Assembly (NCBI GenBank): GCA_032622095.1
Contig: CP136064.1
Span: 47,133,573 to 47,197,572 of the forward strand
Reading direction: 5' to 3'
Origin: Siphonodentalium dalli
Taxonomy: Eukaryota > Mollusca > Scaphopoda > Gadilida > Siphonodentaliidae
DNA: 64,000 nucleotides
Both the position numbers and the translations under genes were made by a program. The notes under the pieces were generated by a model, which did no database searches, was not told the DNA's origin, and saw only the letters and a list, made by a program, of their open reading frames with translations. Positions 12,459-24,126 of this stretch are shown piece by piece (the first letter of the stretch is position 1; each line of letters begins with the position of its first letter).

Positions 12459-13412
12459 GGGTGTACCTAATACGCTGAATCAGCAGCTGATCAGCAGATT
12501 GTCACCTAAAATGCTGATCAGCAGATTTCCCGATTTTAGTTTAACTCAAATATAAGGATGATGGCCGGTTGTGTAAATGACACGTAATATATGTATTATA
12601 TACCAATACAGGAAGGGGATACATTTTGACCGCCCGGCATCCCCGTTCAGCAGTACGGCGGCTGCAGTTCAGCAGATTATCGCGAACGCAGTTTAACTCA
12701 ATTGTAACGAAGTTAGCAGAGTTTAGGTTGTGCAAATGACTTTTAATCGATGGGCCATAACCAGGTACATGGATAGAAAACCATTTTCCTTATGAGTCAT
12801 CGATACAAAGTCAATTGCACAACATATACCGACTGTCTTGGTTAAAAATCGGTTAAACTGCATGCGTTCGGGGAATCTGCCAAATGGTTTTCTATCCATA
12901 TACCTGGTTATGAGCCATCAATAAAATGTCATTTGCATCACCTATACCCGAATATCTTTGTTAAAAATCAGTTAAACTGAGTTTTTGAGATTCTGCTGAA
13001 CTTCCCCAAATAAAGTGCTAAACGGGATTTTGAACTGCTGAACTGGAGTGGACGTCGGCCAAATGGTTTTTTAACCATGTACCTGGTTATGGTCCATCGA
13101 TTGCAAGTCATTTGCACAACCTAAACCAAAACTTCGTTACAATTGAGTTAAACTGCATTCGCGATAATCTGCTGAACTGCAGCCGCCGTACTGCTGAACG
13201 GGATTTTGAACTGCTGAACGGGCATGCCGGGCGGTCAAAATGTGTCCCCTTCCTGTATTGGTATATACCACATATATTACGTGTCATTTACACAACTAAC
13301 AACCGGCCATCGTCCTTATATTTGAGTTAAACTAAAATCGGTAAATCTGCTGATCAGCATTGTAGGTGATAATCTGCTGATCAGCTGCTGATTCAGCGTT
13401 TTAGGTACACCC
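12459..13412. mobile_element. Foldback DNA element with 8-bp target duplication
   Basis: The element is 954 bp long and starts GGGTGTACCTAATACGCTGA. Its right end is the reverse complement, and the outer 42 bp differ by one base. The octamer ATATAATG sits directly outside both ends (12451-12458 and 13413-13420). Long arms (about 12459-12790 and 13065-13412) continue the complementarity. The outer arms contain clustered CTGCTGATCAGC words, and the centre contains a third, rearranged piece of the arm (near 12876-12912). An 8-bp duplication fits hAT, P or Merlin type insertion. The GGG terminus does not settle which. No transposase frame is present, so it is non-autonomous. Confidence 0.85.
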
Positions 13413-13739
13413 ATATAATGTGCCAGTATATGGAAGCAAAATACTTATAAAATGCATCTGTACCATAGCTAACTACATGATGAAAAACTCTAGTACCACA
13501 TGTAGCTATAGTACCGACATATGCCTGTGGATAACATGCAATTATCTGGCAAGAATCAATCCCACGTGTCCTCGAAGCGCCATTATATGTGGAACTATAC
13601 GGGCAGTTCGTTAGCTTTGGTAAAGATGCGTTCCACACGCATGCTGCCGGTCATATGCTGGCACCCTATGGTTTCCTATGCCGAAATGCCTGCACAAATA
13701 CCAGACAAACGTGTATGCCTATAATGGCTATACATAAAA

Positions 13740-15682
13740 CCCCTGTCACACTCAGGCCGGCGCTCTCACTGCGCTGCAAAAGTACCAACATATGAGTAAC
13801 ACGCAGGAGGAGCGCCGAAAACTGTCGAAAATTGTACAACTTTTAAAACAAAGTATGCTCCTATTGCGTTCCTACTTTGTCAAGTCTCACGCTCTTAGTG
13901 CGTTCAAGTCGCTGTCATTGTGATGCTAGTACGTTCTCAATAAGTTCGCAAAACGTTCTCTGCGCGGGCGCGGAGAGTATATATAGCGCCTCCTGCGTTC
14001 TCCAATCATAGTCAGTTTTTAGGTTGTGGGGGAAATACCCAACACTCCGCAATAGATTAGCTGTCCGATTAAACTACTGTCACACTCCGCTGCGATCAGG
14101 CCGGCGCTTGCATTGCGCTGAAAAATAATCAAAGCGCCAAGCAAAGCGCAGTAAGGTATCCAAGAACGTATTGGTGACGCAGTGGACACTGGCTAGTACG
14201 GGAGAGGGTCCCCGTGATCGCCCCAGAGCGCCAGAGCGCCGCGCTTGTTTTGTGCATGCACAAAACAAGCGCAGAGGTTCGGCGTTCTGACCAGGCGTAG
14301 TACCGTCGCCGTGACAGCGCAAAGCGTACTAACAACGCAATGACAACGATTTGAACGCATTAAGAGCATTTACGACGTGGAGGAAACACAGTGAGAGCGT
14401 GTGAGAGCGTGAGACTTGACAAAGCAGGAACGCAATGGGTCGTAACAAGAGCGCGATGAAAACGTGATAAGCGGCATAGGGGCATAGCTTGTCACGCGCG
14501 CCGCATGTATGACTGGTGGGGAGTTTCTCGTTTCGCGTGCGGGCTGACATTATCAATGGGTGTTTTATTAGTTTTATTTATAGAATGGGAATTTTTGGGA
14601 ATATTTAAATATCAAACTGCGAGCCGGAGGCCGAGTCCCGTAAAATGTGCTTGTAGTTGGGAAAATTAAATTTCGTTTATTGTGTTAATCAACGTTGATT
14701 AATGTTGATTTTTGGTTTGTGGTAAACTATATGTGTATTACAAATGAAAGAAATTTCTGCAGCCCACTGGGGGTTGTGGTCGGAGACGGTCGAGTCGACC
14801 ACCGGTTCGTTAATTAGGTGCTGGTTGTTATTGTTATTTAACGGAATTCTGAGTTGGTCATTCGCAAAACCAATATATTTTATATTCTACAATTACATTC
14901 TTGGGTTTATAATATATGATCTGAGCGCGTTACCATTTCTGACATTGGTTCTCTTGTTTTAACAGATTGAAAAATTCTGACAATTTTCCGCGCTTCCACT
15001 GTGCGTTACTCGTATTTTGATACTTTTTTTTAATTCAAAGCAAATGCCAGCTTGATCGCAGCGGAATGTGACAGTGGTATGAGCAGACCGCATTTCAAAG
15101 TGCATGGGATCGTAGTGTAAACCTGCTGTAAACGCCGGAAGAACGCCATGTATAACGCTTGGGCGTAACGCGAGCGCCAGAGTCGCAGTGGCAGCACAAT
15201 GTGGACGTTCTATGAGCGGGAACCAGTCCACAACACCCCATGACAGCGCAGAAAGAGCGCAATAAGTTTTGGACAGAGCCTCATTGAGCGTATTAAGGAC
15301 GGGAAATGCACGTAGGGATAATTTGATTAAGCTTACTGTAGTCACAAAAGACAAGATTAATTTCTTGCTGCGACCACGAGAAGCTAATATGTGCTCTTGC
15401 TACGTACACATAACGCTCACGTCGCTCGATTGGCGCTTCGCTTTGCGCTGTCACGACGACAGTACTACGTCCTGGTCAGAACGCCGCGCCTCTGCGCTTG
15501 TTTTGTGCATGCAGAACACAAGCGTGGCGCTCTGGCACCTATGGGCGACCATGAAGATCCTCGGCCGTTGTAGCCAGTGTCCACTGCGTCACCAATCGGT
15601 TCTTGGATACCTTAGTGCGTTTAGGTGGGCGCTTTGATACTTTTGTAGCGCAATGAGAGCGCCGGCCTGAGTGTGACAGGGG
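13740..15682. mobile_element. Nested foldback element rich in GCG words
   Basis: CCCCTGTCACACTCAGGCCG at 13740 is matched by its complement ending at 15682, continuing for about 49 bp. A second, longer left arm begins at 14077 (CTGTCACACTC) and pairs with about 15418-15682, including the inner palindrome TTGTTTTGTGCATGCACAAA near 14246. A further inverted pair (13838-13940 against 14330-14440) lies inside. GC content is visibly higher than in the flanks. No clear target duplication is seen at the outer ends. It may be one foldback element inserted into, or rearranged with, a relative. No transposase is visible. Confidence 0.7.
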
Positions 15683-17739
15683 CTGTAAGTAGTCGCTATA
15701 ATCACCTGGAGGTTTGTATTGGCATTGGGTAGCGGCTGTAACTTAGAATCATTTGAATGCCAACACGATGTGCGATTTTTCTAATTTCCATAATGAAGTA
15801 TATTCAATTCACATTTCAAGGAACCATTGTTTGCAGTTCTCATCAGTCTAATAATTTATTATCGTGAATCCATGATCATGAACTTCTTGGAGGAAAGGTT
15901 TGTTTGGTATATAGTACAAATATATCTAGCAGCGTATCACGTGAAAAATATTTGGCATCTTTCAATGGATTGAAATGATTTTAAACAGGTTTCCAGCAAT
16001 GGACATTGAGTGAGTATTGAGATGTCATTTCCTCATGATTTTATTGTGACACTAAAATTAGTCCAGTGTGTTGTTCATGGGGATGTGTCACAGGCGACTG
16101 TTGGTAGAATTCATCTCGAGTCGTTTCCTTCATCTTCACTTTCCTCGTTTTCGTTGTCTGAAAAAGGAATGGGTTGTTTTACAGCTGCATTGTTGTTATA
16201 CATTGCTTCATTGTCGGGAATGTCTATGGTTGGAAAATATTAAACTCATGCTACAAAATGTCAGGTTTTTTTTACTTATTTAGAATCTACGGGTTCGGTA
16301 ACATAATATTATGCTTAGCATATAACAATCCGGCCCTTGTTGTTAGTTTTATTCGCTAATAATTTTGCAATTGGCAGTTGTCTAACCGCCGACAACCATG
16401 CAATAGTCAACCATCATTATATATCAAGCTAAAACATAGAGTGCCTTATCAATTTAGAAATTGAAGTTAATATTGAGCGTTTCTCTGCAAATTGTCTGCG
16501 AAATTATTCGTTTATTTCGTTAATGTGATTTGGTTACTTATATGGAATGATTAGAATATTTATACTTGTTACTGTGACATCAGAAATTATGGATAGTCAA
16601 TGTGTGCTCAAGCTAACAATGACGATAACGGCGCGTATAATGAATACCGTTCAATAGTTATTGGTCCTAACTTAAAATATGATTCCATGCATGGAAAAAG
16701 AGCGTGTACATATCAGTACACGGGCTTTTTGCATAATTATACCACCAAGAGTACTCTATCCATTACAAAATTTTCAAGTATCATGCAGTTACGAAGTCAG
16801 TACACATAGTCAACAAACGCTCTGTCTTATTATTATGTATATGGTACGTTTGAATTCAGTTGCTATGCCAACTTGTAGTCCAGGAGATCGACCCCAAGAA
16901 ATAACAAATGTTGCTCATTTTGACGGACAAGTGCTATCCGGTCTAATTTTGTAGTAAAATATATGTAGATTACGAAAACCCATGATAGCAGTGGTGAATT
17001 TGTAGCTTGATTGGCGAAAAACGTGTTTTTATTGACCTACCCGACGACCGAAAATGAAAGAATTTTCCGGCGACGTCATAGTACTACTAGTCCGGGAGCT
17101 AATATGGGTACCCATACACCCCCTGGGACTTGACTTCTCCCCACTCATTTTGTTCCTTATTATGTCCTTCAACTTTTAAGCAATGTTAACAAGAAAAAAA
17201 GGTGGCCGTATAGACTCCAGACAAAATGGCGTCCATCATGGCCGCCGTTTTTCAGACCAGACCCTAAGTCAGTTTTTTGCAAATTATAGCGGTGAAAATC
17301 TTGTAAAATGTATGAAAATGTATATATTTTCGTGAAGCTAAGACATAATGTCACTTTTTTGGGGCAAAATTGAAACTCACCATCCAAGATGGCCACCAAA
17401 AATGGCCGCCGGAAGTTGAAAATATGACTCTTTTTTTTACAAATATCTTCTAGATCGATTCATGCTGTTTGGAACTGGTTGAGTAATGCGACTTTATTTT
17501 GTATTTTGTATATTAACTGATCATAGGGGCAATTAAATATGCACTGTTTGGGGTCCTAGTCCCTTCCGTTCCCTCAAAAATTTGAATTTACAGAACGCGG
17601 TATCAAATTTCACCAAAAAAATCACAATTGGGATTATAGTCATATTTTAACAAGAAATGAACAGAACTTTGTAATGTAATTGATGCATACGATTATACCT
17701 ATGAATATTCCAACTCACTGGAACCAAAATTCTTACTTT
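15683..17739. other. No gene recognised; short dispersed repeat
   Basis: A roughly 65-bp segment near 16873-16940 (AGTCCAGGAGATCG, then GTTGCTCATTTTGACGGACA) has an inverted counterpart near 20490-20560. The stretch 17215-17410 contains three ATGGCCGCC/ATGGCGTCC words of the family seen in the first 10 kb. Confidence 0.4.
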
Positions 17740-18085
17740 GGCTCAAAATGGCTGCCAAAATATAGAAAATGGTAAATATTGCCCCAGCGTGTCCTGCAAT
17801 CGATTACAAGTTGTGGATGATGTACAAAATTCTGCATTCTATACATTGAATACTAACATGTCTGATGAACCATGGTTAATTGTTACTATTGTCACCACTG
17901 ACATCACCAAAAATATTGGACTTTTCTCTCAAAAACTTGACTTAAATATCGGCAAAAATTAACTTTTCATGTTTGGACCATTTTTTTCAATTAAAATGTA
18001 ACTATCTTTGGGTTGAAAGGTGTTTATTGTGTTGGTCTATATTAAATATGTCACACTACGGGATCTATAGACCAAATTGTTCGCC
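17740..18085 (-). repeat. Inverted partner of the repeat at 9418-9784
   Basis: Read on the minus strand it follows 9418-9784 base for base over most of its length. Examples are GGTAAATATTGCCCCAGCGT and GTTGGTCTATATTAAATATG. The two copies lie about 8 kb apart in opposite orientation. Confidence 0.75.
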
Positions 18086-18106
18086 CGATTTTCACATAAC
18101 TGTATA

Positions 18107-18720
18107 CTCTCATTAAGTAGACATGCGTAAACGTTTTATATGCAGCCTGTGTCAGAGAGGACGCAGTTATATAGGGGTGGGTTTAATATAGTGTCATTTT
18201 GACATATTTCTCAATGGGTTAATATATATGCTCTCATTAAGTAGACATGGATAAACTCCTTGTATGTAGCACTGTGTCAGGGAGGAAGCAGTTATATAAG
18301 ATGGATGTAATATAGTGTGTCATTTTGACATAATTACACCATGGGTTAATATATAATTCCATGATAGTTACGATCTGAAATGACTGATATTGAAGATTAT
18401 GGTGACCATTCAACGTTTGATGCGATTTGACGGTACGTGTCACGAAGCTTCGGTAAATTGGATGAAAATCGCCACAGATTTGGGGATAACTATGCGAGGT
18501 CAGAATTTGACGGAACTGTATACTCTCATTAAGTAGACATCGATAAACTTCTTATATGTAGCCCTGTGTCAGGGAGGGAGCAGTTAAATAGTAGGTGTAA
18601 TCTAGTGTGTCATTATGACATATTCCTCGATGGGTTAATATATAATGCGATGCTAATTATGATCTGAAATTATTAATATCCGGGTTTCTGGTGACCATTC
18701 AACGTTTGTTACCGGTACCA
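18107..18720. repeat. Irregular tandem repeat of 124-292 bp
   Basis: CTCTCATTAAGTAGACAT starts three copies at 18107, 18231 and 18523. Each is followed by CTGTGTCAG(A/G)GAGG, AGTTA(T/A)ATA and a GGGTTAATATATA word. The later two copies extend further into GGTGACCATTCAACGTTTG. Confidence 0.75.
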
Positions 18721-21700
18721 TATGATGTCCTATGGTGGTATATTCCTGGAGTTCTGACACGTCACGAAGCTTTGGTACATGGCACGAAGCTTCGGTGCAT
18801 TGGGTGAAAAACCGCCACAGGTTTGGGTTTAAGAATGCATTGTCAAATTTTTTTTGCCACAGCGCTGGGAGATAAGTACCCAGGGCCACATGTTTCTTCT
18901 GATTTTGATAGTACTATATACTGTTATTAATAAAGATACACCTTGATTAACTTCATGTTGAATGAAGCGGTCACAGTATAATTTTCTATTATTGAACATT
19001 TAACTTGAATGTCACGAATAATCGGTACATTCATGTTTTTGTTTCGACGCCGACTATATGCATAAATATGATTTAAATATAGTAATATATGAATAATAAT
19101 TAATGTACCGAAGCTTCGTATCTATATGTTACAAACACCTAATTATTTTCCATAGGCGACAGTGTTAACTAAAAGTCCCGCCGGCTATGGATTAAGCCTA
19201 TTTGAACTTCAAGTGGTCAATTTTCCCCTAGAACGTCATCCGCTGCACATGTGTGTTACAACAAACGTGCCCTTTTCGGTATTTTTTTCAAACGATAATC
19301 TTGCATTTCCACAACTACCCCATTTACTGCACAAAAATCAGCAGCATAAACATATCCAGACCCCTTCCGTAACTTCTGGACACCACCAGACTCTTCCTGT
19401 ACATCTAAACACACACGATCGCCATATTTACGTAGGCTATGATTTTCTGTTCCCGATTAGGGATATTTCCCTCAATGATAATCAACCAATCAGCAGCCAG
19501 ATTTTGTTGTTATGCTGACTCGAGTTTCAAGAATCGTAACTCTATATAATTAGTTGCTTGTAACATATAATTGTAAAGAAAATCGAACTTTGATCGTGTA
19601 AACCGCACCAATTTTACAAAAATACTTTACTGTGATACGATAGAAATATAGGAATCATTGGACATCCTATTATCTCCCAGTGGTCCTTTGACACACATAC
19701 CCCATTTTAAAATTGACCATTTTTTGGGGGTAAGAAATAACACCGATACTCGATTCCTGATAACTCTGGAAGCACAGTTTAGTAGAAATATACTAATGTC
19801 TCATGTCATGCTTGTTATATACATATATACTGCACAGTGTCGCATGTCCCATGACCACACCCAAAATTCAGGGTTTTTCATAATAATTTAATTTGTAAAA
19901 TCCGACTCGCGTGCATAACGCATAGGATAGAAAGGCATATGTATACGTTTTGAAAACTAGTTACGTATATCTACCATACGCCTTGAGGAATTTATCTAAT
20001 TTTGAACAGTACAGTGTTTAATTGGATTTGAATTAGACCACCCCTCAACTTAGAAAACAAGTAGAAACCTTCTTAAATCCATTTAAAAACATTGTAGAAC
20101 CCAAGTTGTAAATTATTCAACAATATTAAAATAATTATGGTGAATTTAACCTTAAAATCATACTAAGATGAAATGGTTGCAATTTGGACGATTTTGGGTA
20201 AAAAAGTTTTTAAAAATGGTAAAAAATTGAAAAAAAACCATTGAAATTCTTCAATTTTTTTTAGCACAATTAGTTATTCAACATTATTAACACAATTACT
20301 ATTCAACTTAATCACCAAAATCATACTAAAATGAAATCTTTACACATTGAAAACAAAATGAAAATTTTGGGCTTAAAATGTAGAAAAATACCCAAAAAAT
20401 CGAAAAAAAAACCGAAGAAGGCTACAAATTTGTTCTTGCTATCATGATTTTTCTTCATTACCATACCTAAAACATTAAAAATAACATGGTCGCAGCTTGT
20501 CCGTCAATATGAGCAACACTACCTCCCGATCTCCTGGACTATTGGTTGTCTACATGTATGTCGATGTCATCGCCTTAGTATATGTATTTTTTAATAATGT
20601 TTTTAATTTTAAAACTTGTTTTTATTTTTTCAAACTTTTTAATAGTTTTAATTTTATTCTAAATCTTTAATACTTAATTTTTGAAAGCACTATTTATAAG
20701 AGAATACAATGACAGATCCAATTGATTTGACCACATGGTGTGACTGATGACCCGAACATAATTTACGACGAATTTGTTTTTTAATTCTACACATCGCATT
20801 TGCTCTTCACACGATAAGTTGAACATATTTTCGTATGGTCAAATTATACTCATACATGCTAACGGTGAGGGTGGGGTCATTTGGTGTATTTGATGTCATG
20901 TGTTTGTTACGGTCATGTTCCATCATAGATCGATAAATTTTAGTTAAAGATTGTTATAAGGGTGGATACACACATGCATGTAATGTCTGTATGTAAAATA
21001 CATGTATTTTACATGGCCACACCAATAATTGACAAAATTAATCACCTGCGCGCGAGAGGTCAATTTCACCAGTGAGTAGTTATAAGCCATTATCAAACAA
21101 ACTGCCATCAAGAAATTTCAGGCCAGTCATAAACATGTCTTCTTTCATGGATGCCGAAATGACTAATTCTTGTCTGATAAATGTTGCTGTTTTTCACGAG
21201 TTATAATTCATTTCGAAAAGTGGATTAGAGCCGGTCGATTTTATACTTGATTTGTTTCTGTCATTTCTTGGAAACAGGGTCATCCAAAAGAAAACTATAA
21301 AATATGCAGAATTCTTTTATAGGATGATACCGGCTTGTTGAGATTTCTCTGATAATTTGAGAGCGAGCTCATGTGATAACATTAATTCAATTGGGATTGC
21401 AAATATTCATTATAGCGCCAAAAAATAATGCAGGTACAGCGTTGAAATTAAAAAGAGTGACACCCCCCCCCCCCCCCCCCCCCATTATATATATATGTTT
21501 CTCAAGCCAAAGGTTGAACAAGCTCCGAACTGTCACAAGCTTGAATTATAACATTTTCGACCATAATCCATGATTGGGGGAGGGGTTGGTTCTCGAAAGC
21601 TTCCAATAACTAAGGGAGTTAATTGAATGTATCAGCCGGGATTATCTGGGCAAGAATTACAATATAATGTTTACTTAAATATTCCATAGTTGTAAATTTT

Positions 21701-22699
21701 GCGTATACATGTATAACTGTATAACACAAGAGGGGAAAGGTGACGTAGTTGGGAACTCGTAGCTAGGCAACCCTTTCGCCGAGTGAAGACAAACAGCAAC
21801 ACCATGCATTCAAATTTAAAGCTGTATAATATGTTCATAATTATATGAATAGCATAAATTGCTGCATATTAGATTAATCACTCGTAGAAAAAAGACACGA
21901 CAAACATGACTACGATATTTATAAAGCAGGGTGTCGGGACTCAGGGTGCTGCATGCACACCCCCTGTCGAGGAAATATGCAATGGTGAATTCGGTAGCTT
22001 CTTGGATAATATAGCTCCCCGTGCATGTTGGGGGTCACAGCCCCATGCGTTGGGGACGAGGCCATCACTGGTATTAACATCAATAGAAGACTGACAATGA
22101 TTTAAACAGAACGTCGACCATTTGAGTTATCGCGCGAATAATTATTTTAAGCGGCCTGACGACTTCGTCCCAGTCAACGGTTCTTCAGCGGTTCAGAGTT
22201 TAACTCACTGTGGTCAAACACAGTCGCAATTATTGGGTTGTCAGCGGACACATATTACACGGTGTGTATGATCCATGTAAAACGCCAAATACACGATATT
22301 TACAGAGATTACATGCATGTGTGTATCCACCCTTAGTCCTCATTGTACCACATAAAGATATATTAGTGATCGAAATTGAAAACTATTTTATTCGGTTTGT
22401 AACAATAAAGTGGGTTCCTCGTTAGACTACCCCCCCCCCCCGATATTATCTAAATAAAGAGCATTTGTTTCGATGTACGATTGAGTACAGATGGTAAAAA
22501 GGTATATCTGAATGGGTGATTACATCGTATATGACAAACTTATGTATCGTGTAAAGTTGTGAATAAGAAAGATCACCATCCAACTAAGGCTATATGTTAT
22601 TGAAACTGTTCCAATACAGGCTGGATTTCTGAATTTGGGATCAACTTGTCACCACGTGCAACTGTATATAAGGGTCACTCACAGATACATTCCTATCAC
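18721..22699. other. About 4 kb of AT-rich DNA without a recognised gene
   Basis: Contents noted are repeated ACGAAGCTTCGGT words near 18775-18800 and strongly A/T-biased sequence at 20030-20420. A perfect 24-bp palindrome (ATGTAAAATACATGTATTTT then ACAT) lies at 20991-21014. There is a run of 21 C at 21463-21483 and a run of 12 C at 22430-22441. Reading frames such as 19162-19518 have no recognisable domain. Confidence 0.4.
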
Positions 22700-22703
22700 T
22701 TAA

Positions 22704-23093
22704 CCCTTTACCCAACAAACCGGCCAAAACCGGCCAAATAAAGCTTCAACAGCCTAAAATATCTTCGGTCTGTCTCAATAAAACCATACAAATATGGATA
22801 TCATTGGAACCGGCTCATTGACCACATTGTGATAGTTACAGTTATGCCCTGTGCCAATGCATTATCTTATATATGCGAGTCGACCATAGGTCGCCTCGCA
22901 TATATAAGAGAATGCATTGGCCTAAAAAAATCTTTTTTTAACACTTTTTACCATTTTTCTTACATTCTTTAACAATTTTATAATTTTTAATGTGTTAAGC
23001 CAATGCATTCTCTTATATATGCGAGGCGACCTATGGTCGACTCGCATATATAAGAGAATGCATTGGCACAGGGCCCTTCTGTTGGGTAAAGGG
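22704..23093 (+). mobile_element. 390-bp piggyBac-type MITE, copy 1
   Basis: TTAA flanks both ends (22700-22703 and 23094-23097). The termini are CCCTTTACCCAACA and its complement, as expected for piggyBac-superfamily elements (TTAA target, CCCTTT-type ends). Inside are two 69-bp near-perfect palindromes, 22853-22921 and 22999-23067, separated by 77 bp of AT-rich sequence. Each starts GCCAATGCATT, folds around CGACCATAGGTCG, and ends AATGCATTGGC. There is no coding capacity, so it needs a transposase from elsewhere. A second copy of the same length lies inverted at 32601-32990. Confidence 0.88.
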
Positions 23094-23280
23094 TTAACAC
23101 ATTAAAGGCTGCGAAGGAGGATCAGCAAGAAAACAATACGTATTATTGACAAGATATTTACTAGTTTATAAATCTGAGTTTATTTAATATGTATAACTGT
23201 CTGGCATAAACCAGATGGACTATATTATCGTCTTATCTTGTGAACACGCCGATTGGACTATAAATAAATATGTAACAAAC

Positions 23281-23391
23281 CAGAACGGTCAGGACATTGT
23301 TCAATATCTTGTGCTGTCGTACCACTACAATAACATTTACAATCAGCTCCCTGGTATTCCGTGGCTCTGCATGGGTCGTACGAGCAGTTGG
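23281..23391 (-). CDS. Candidate cysteine-rich exon (phase 1-1)
   Basis: On the minus strand a pyrimidine-rich tract ending TCTCATTTCAG (acceptor just outside 23391) precedes an open segment. It reads approximately ANCSYDPCRATEYQGADCKC, then YCSGTTAQDIEQCPDRS. A GTTTGT donor-like sequence follows at 23280-23279. The segment is 111 bp and begins and ends in phase 1, the symmetric arrangement typical of extracellular modules. Six cysteines in a C-x4-C-x9-C-x-C-x-C-x10-C pattern suggest a small disulfide-bonded domain of a secreted protein. I cannot name the family with confidence. No neighbouring exon was found within the window, so it could be a lone exon, a gene relic, or chance. Confidence 0.35.
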
Positions 23392-24126
23392 CTGAAATGA
23401 GATGGTAACCGAAACAACATAAACATGAGGATGGCGTAATGAACAACGATTCAGATAATTACACATGAAAATTAGTGATGGGACTCAGAATTCGACGTTA
23501 AGAATCACACACGCGTCGTTTAAGGTCGAATTCTGTCGCTCGGATTCTGTTCACATAAGTGATTGATTTCAATTTGATCGACATTGGCGGCTTATCATCA
23601 GTGATCGCACATGCTAAACGGCACACGATTATCAATCGTGGCCAAATATTTGACCTATTATGTGAATGGTCTAACAGTAATAGTTGATTCAGTTGCAAAA
23701 TGCCGGCCAGTCGGTGTTATCTGCAGTCGAAAAAGCGGAAATTAATTTCGTTGTTGTTGGCAAGAATGGCACACAAACGTATTTTGAGCCTAAGAAGATT
23801 TTGGGTTCTTCCGATTTGTCAAAAAAAAAATAGCGACTGAAGCGTCTATCAGTTGTAAATATTTCGACCATTTGGATCGCAGGATCTAAATATTTACAAC
23901 AGTTGGACATTTTATGGTACCAGTTAGGAAAATGTCAAGGGCTTTGGGTGAATATTTTTTTAAGTTGTTTAAAATATACCCCAAACGAAAAATGTCAACA
24001 CAAGGGAGTTGTAAGGGAGTGGGGTGGATAAAGATTCACGCATTTTGGAATTTCGGGTTCCAATTGGCTGGTGAAGATGGACATTCCAAGTTGGGCCCCA
24101 CTCCCCAAACGGAGAATGTCTCACAA
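23392..24126. other. No gene recognised; short inverted repeat
   Basis: CAGAATTCGAC at 23486 pairs with GTCGAATTCTG at 23525, giving a compact hairpin. Nothing else is supported. Confidence 0.4.
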
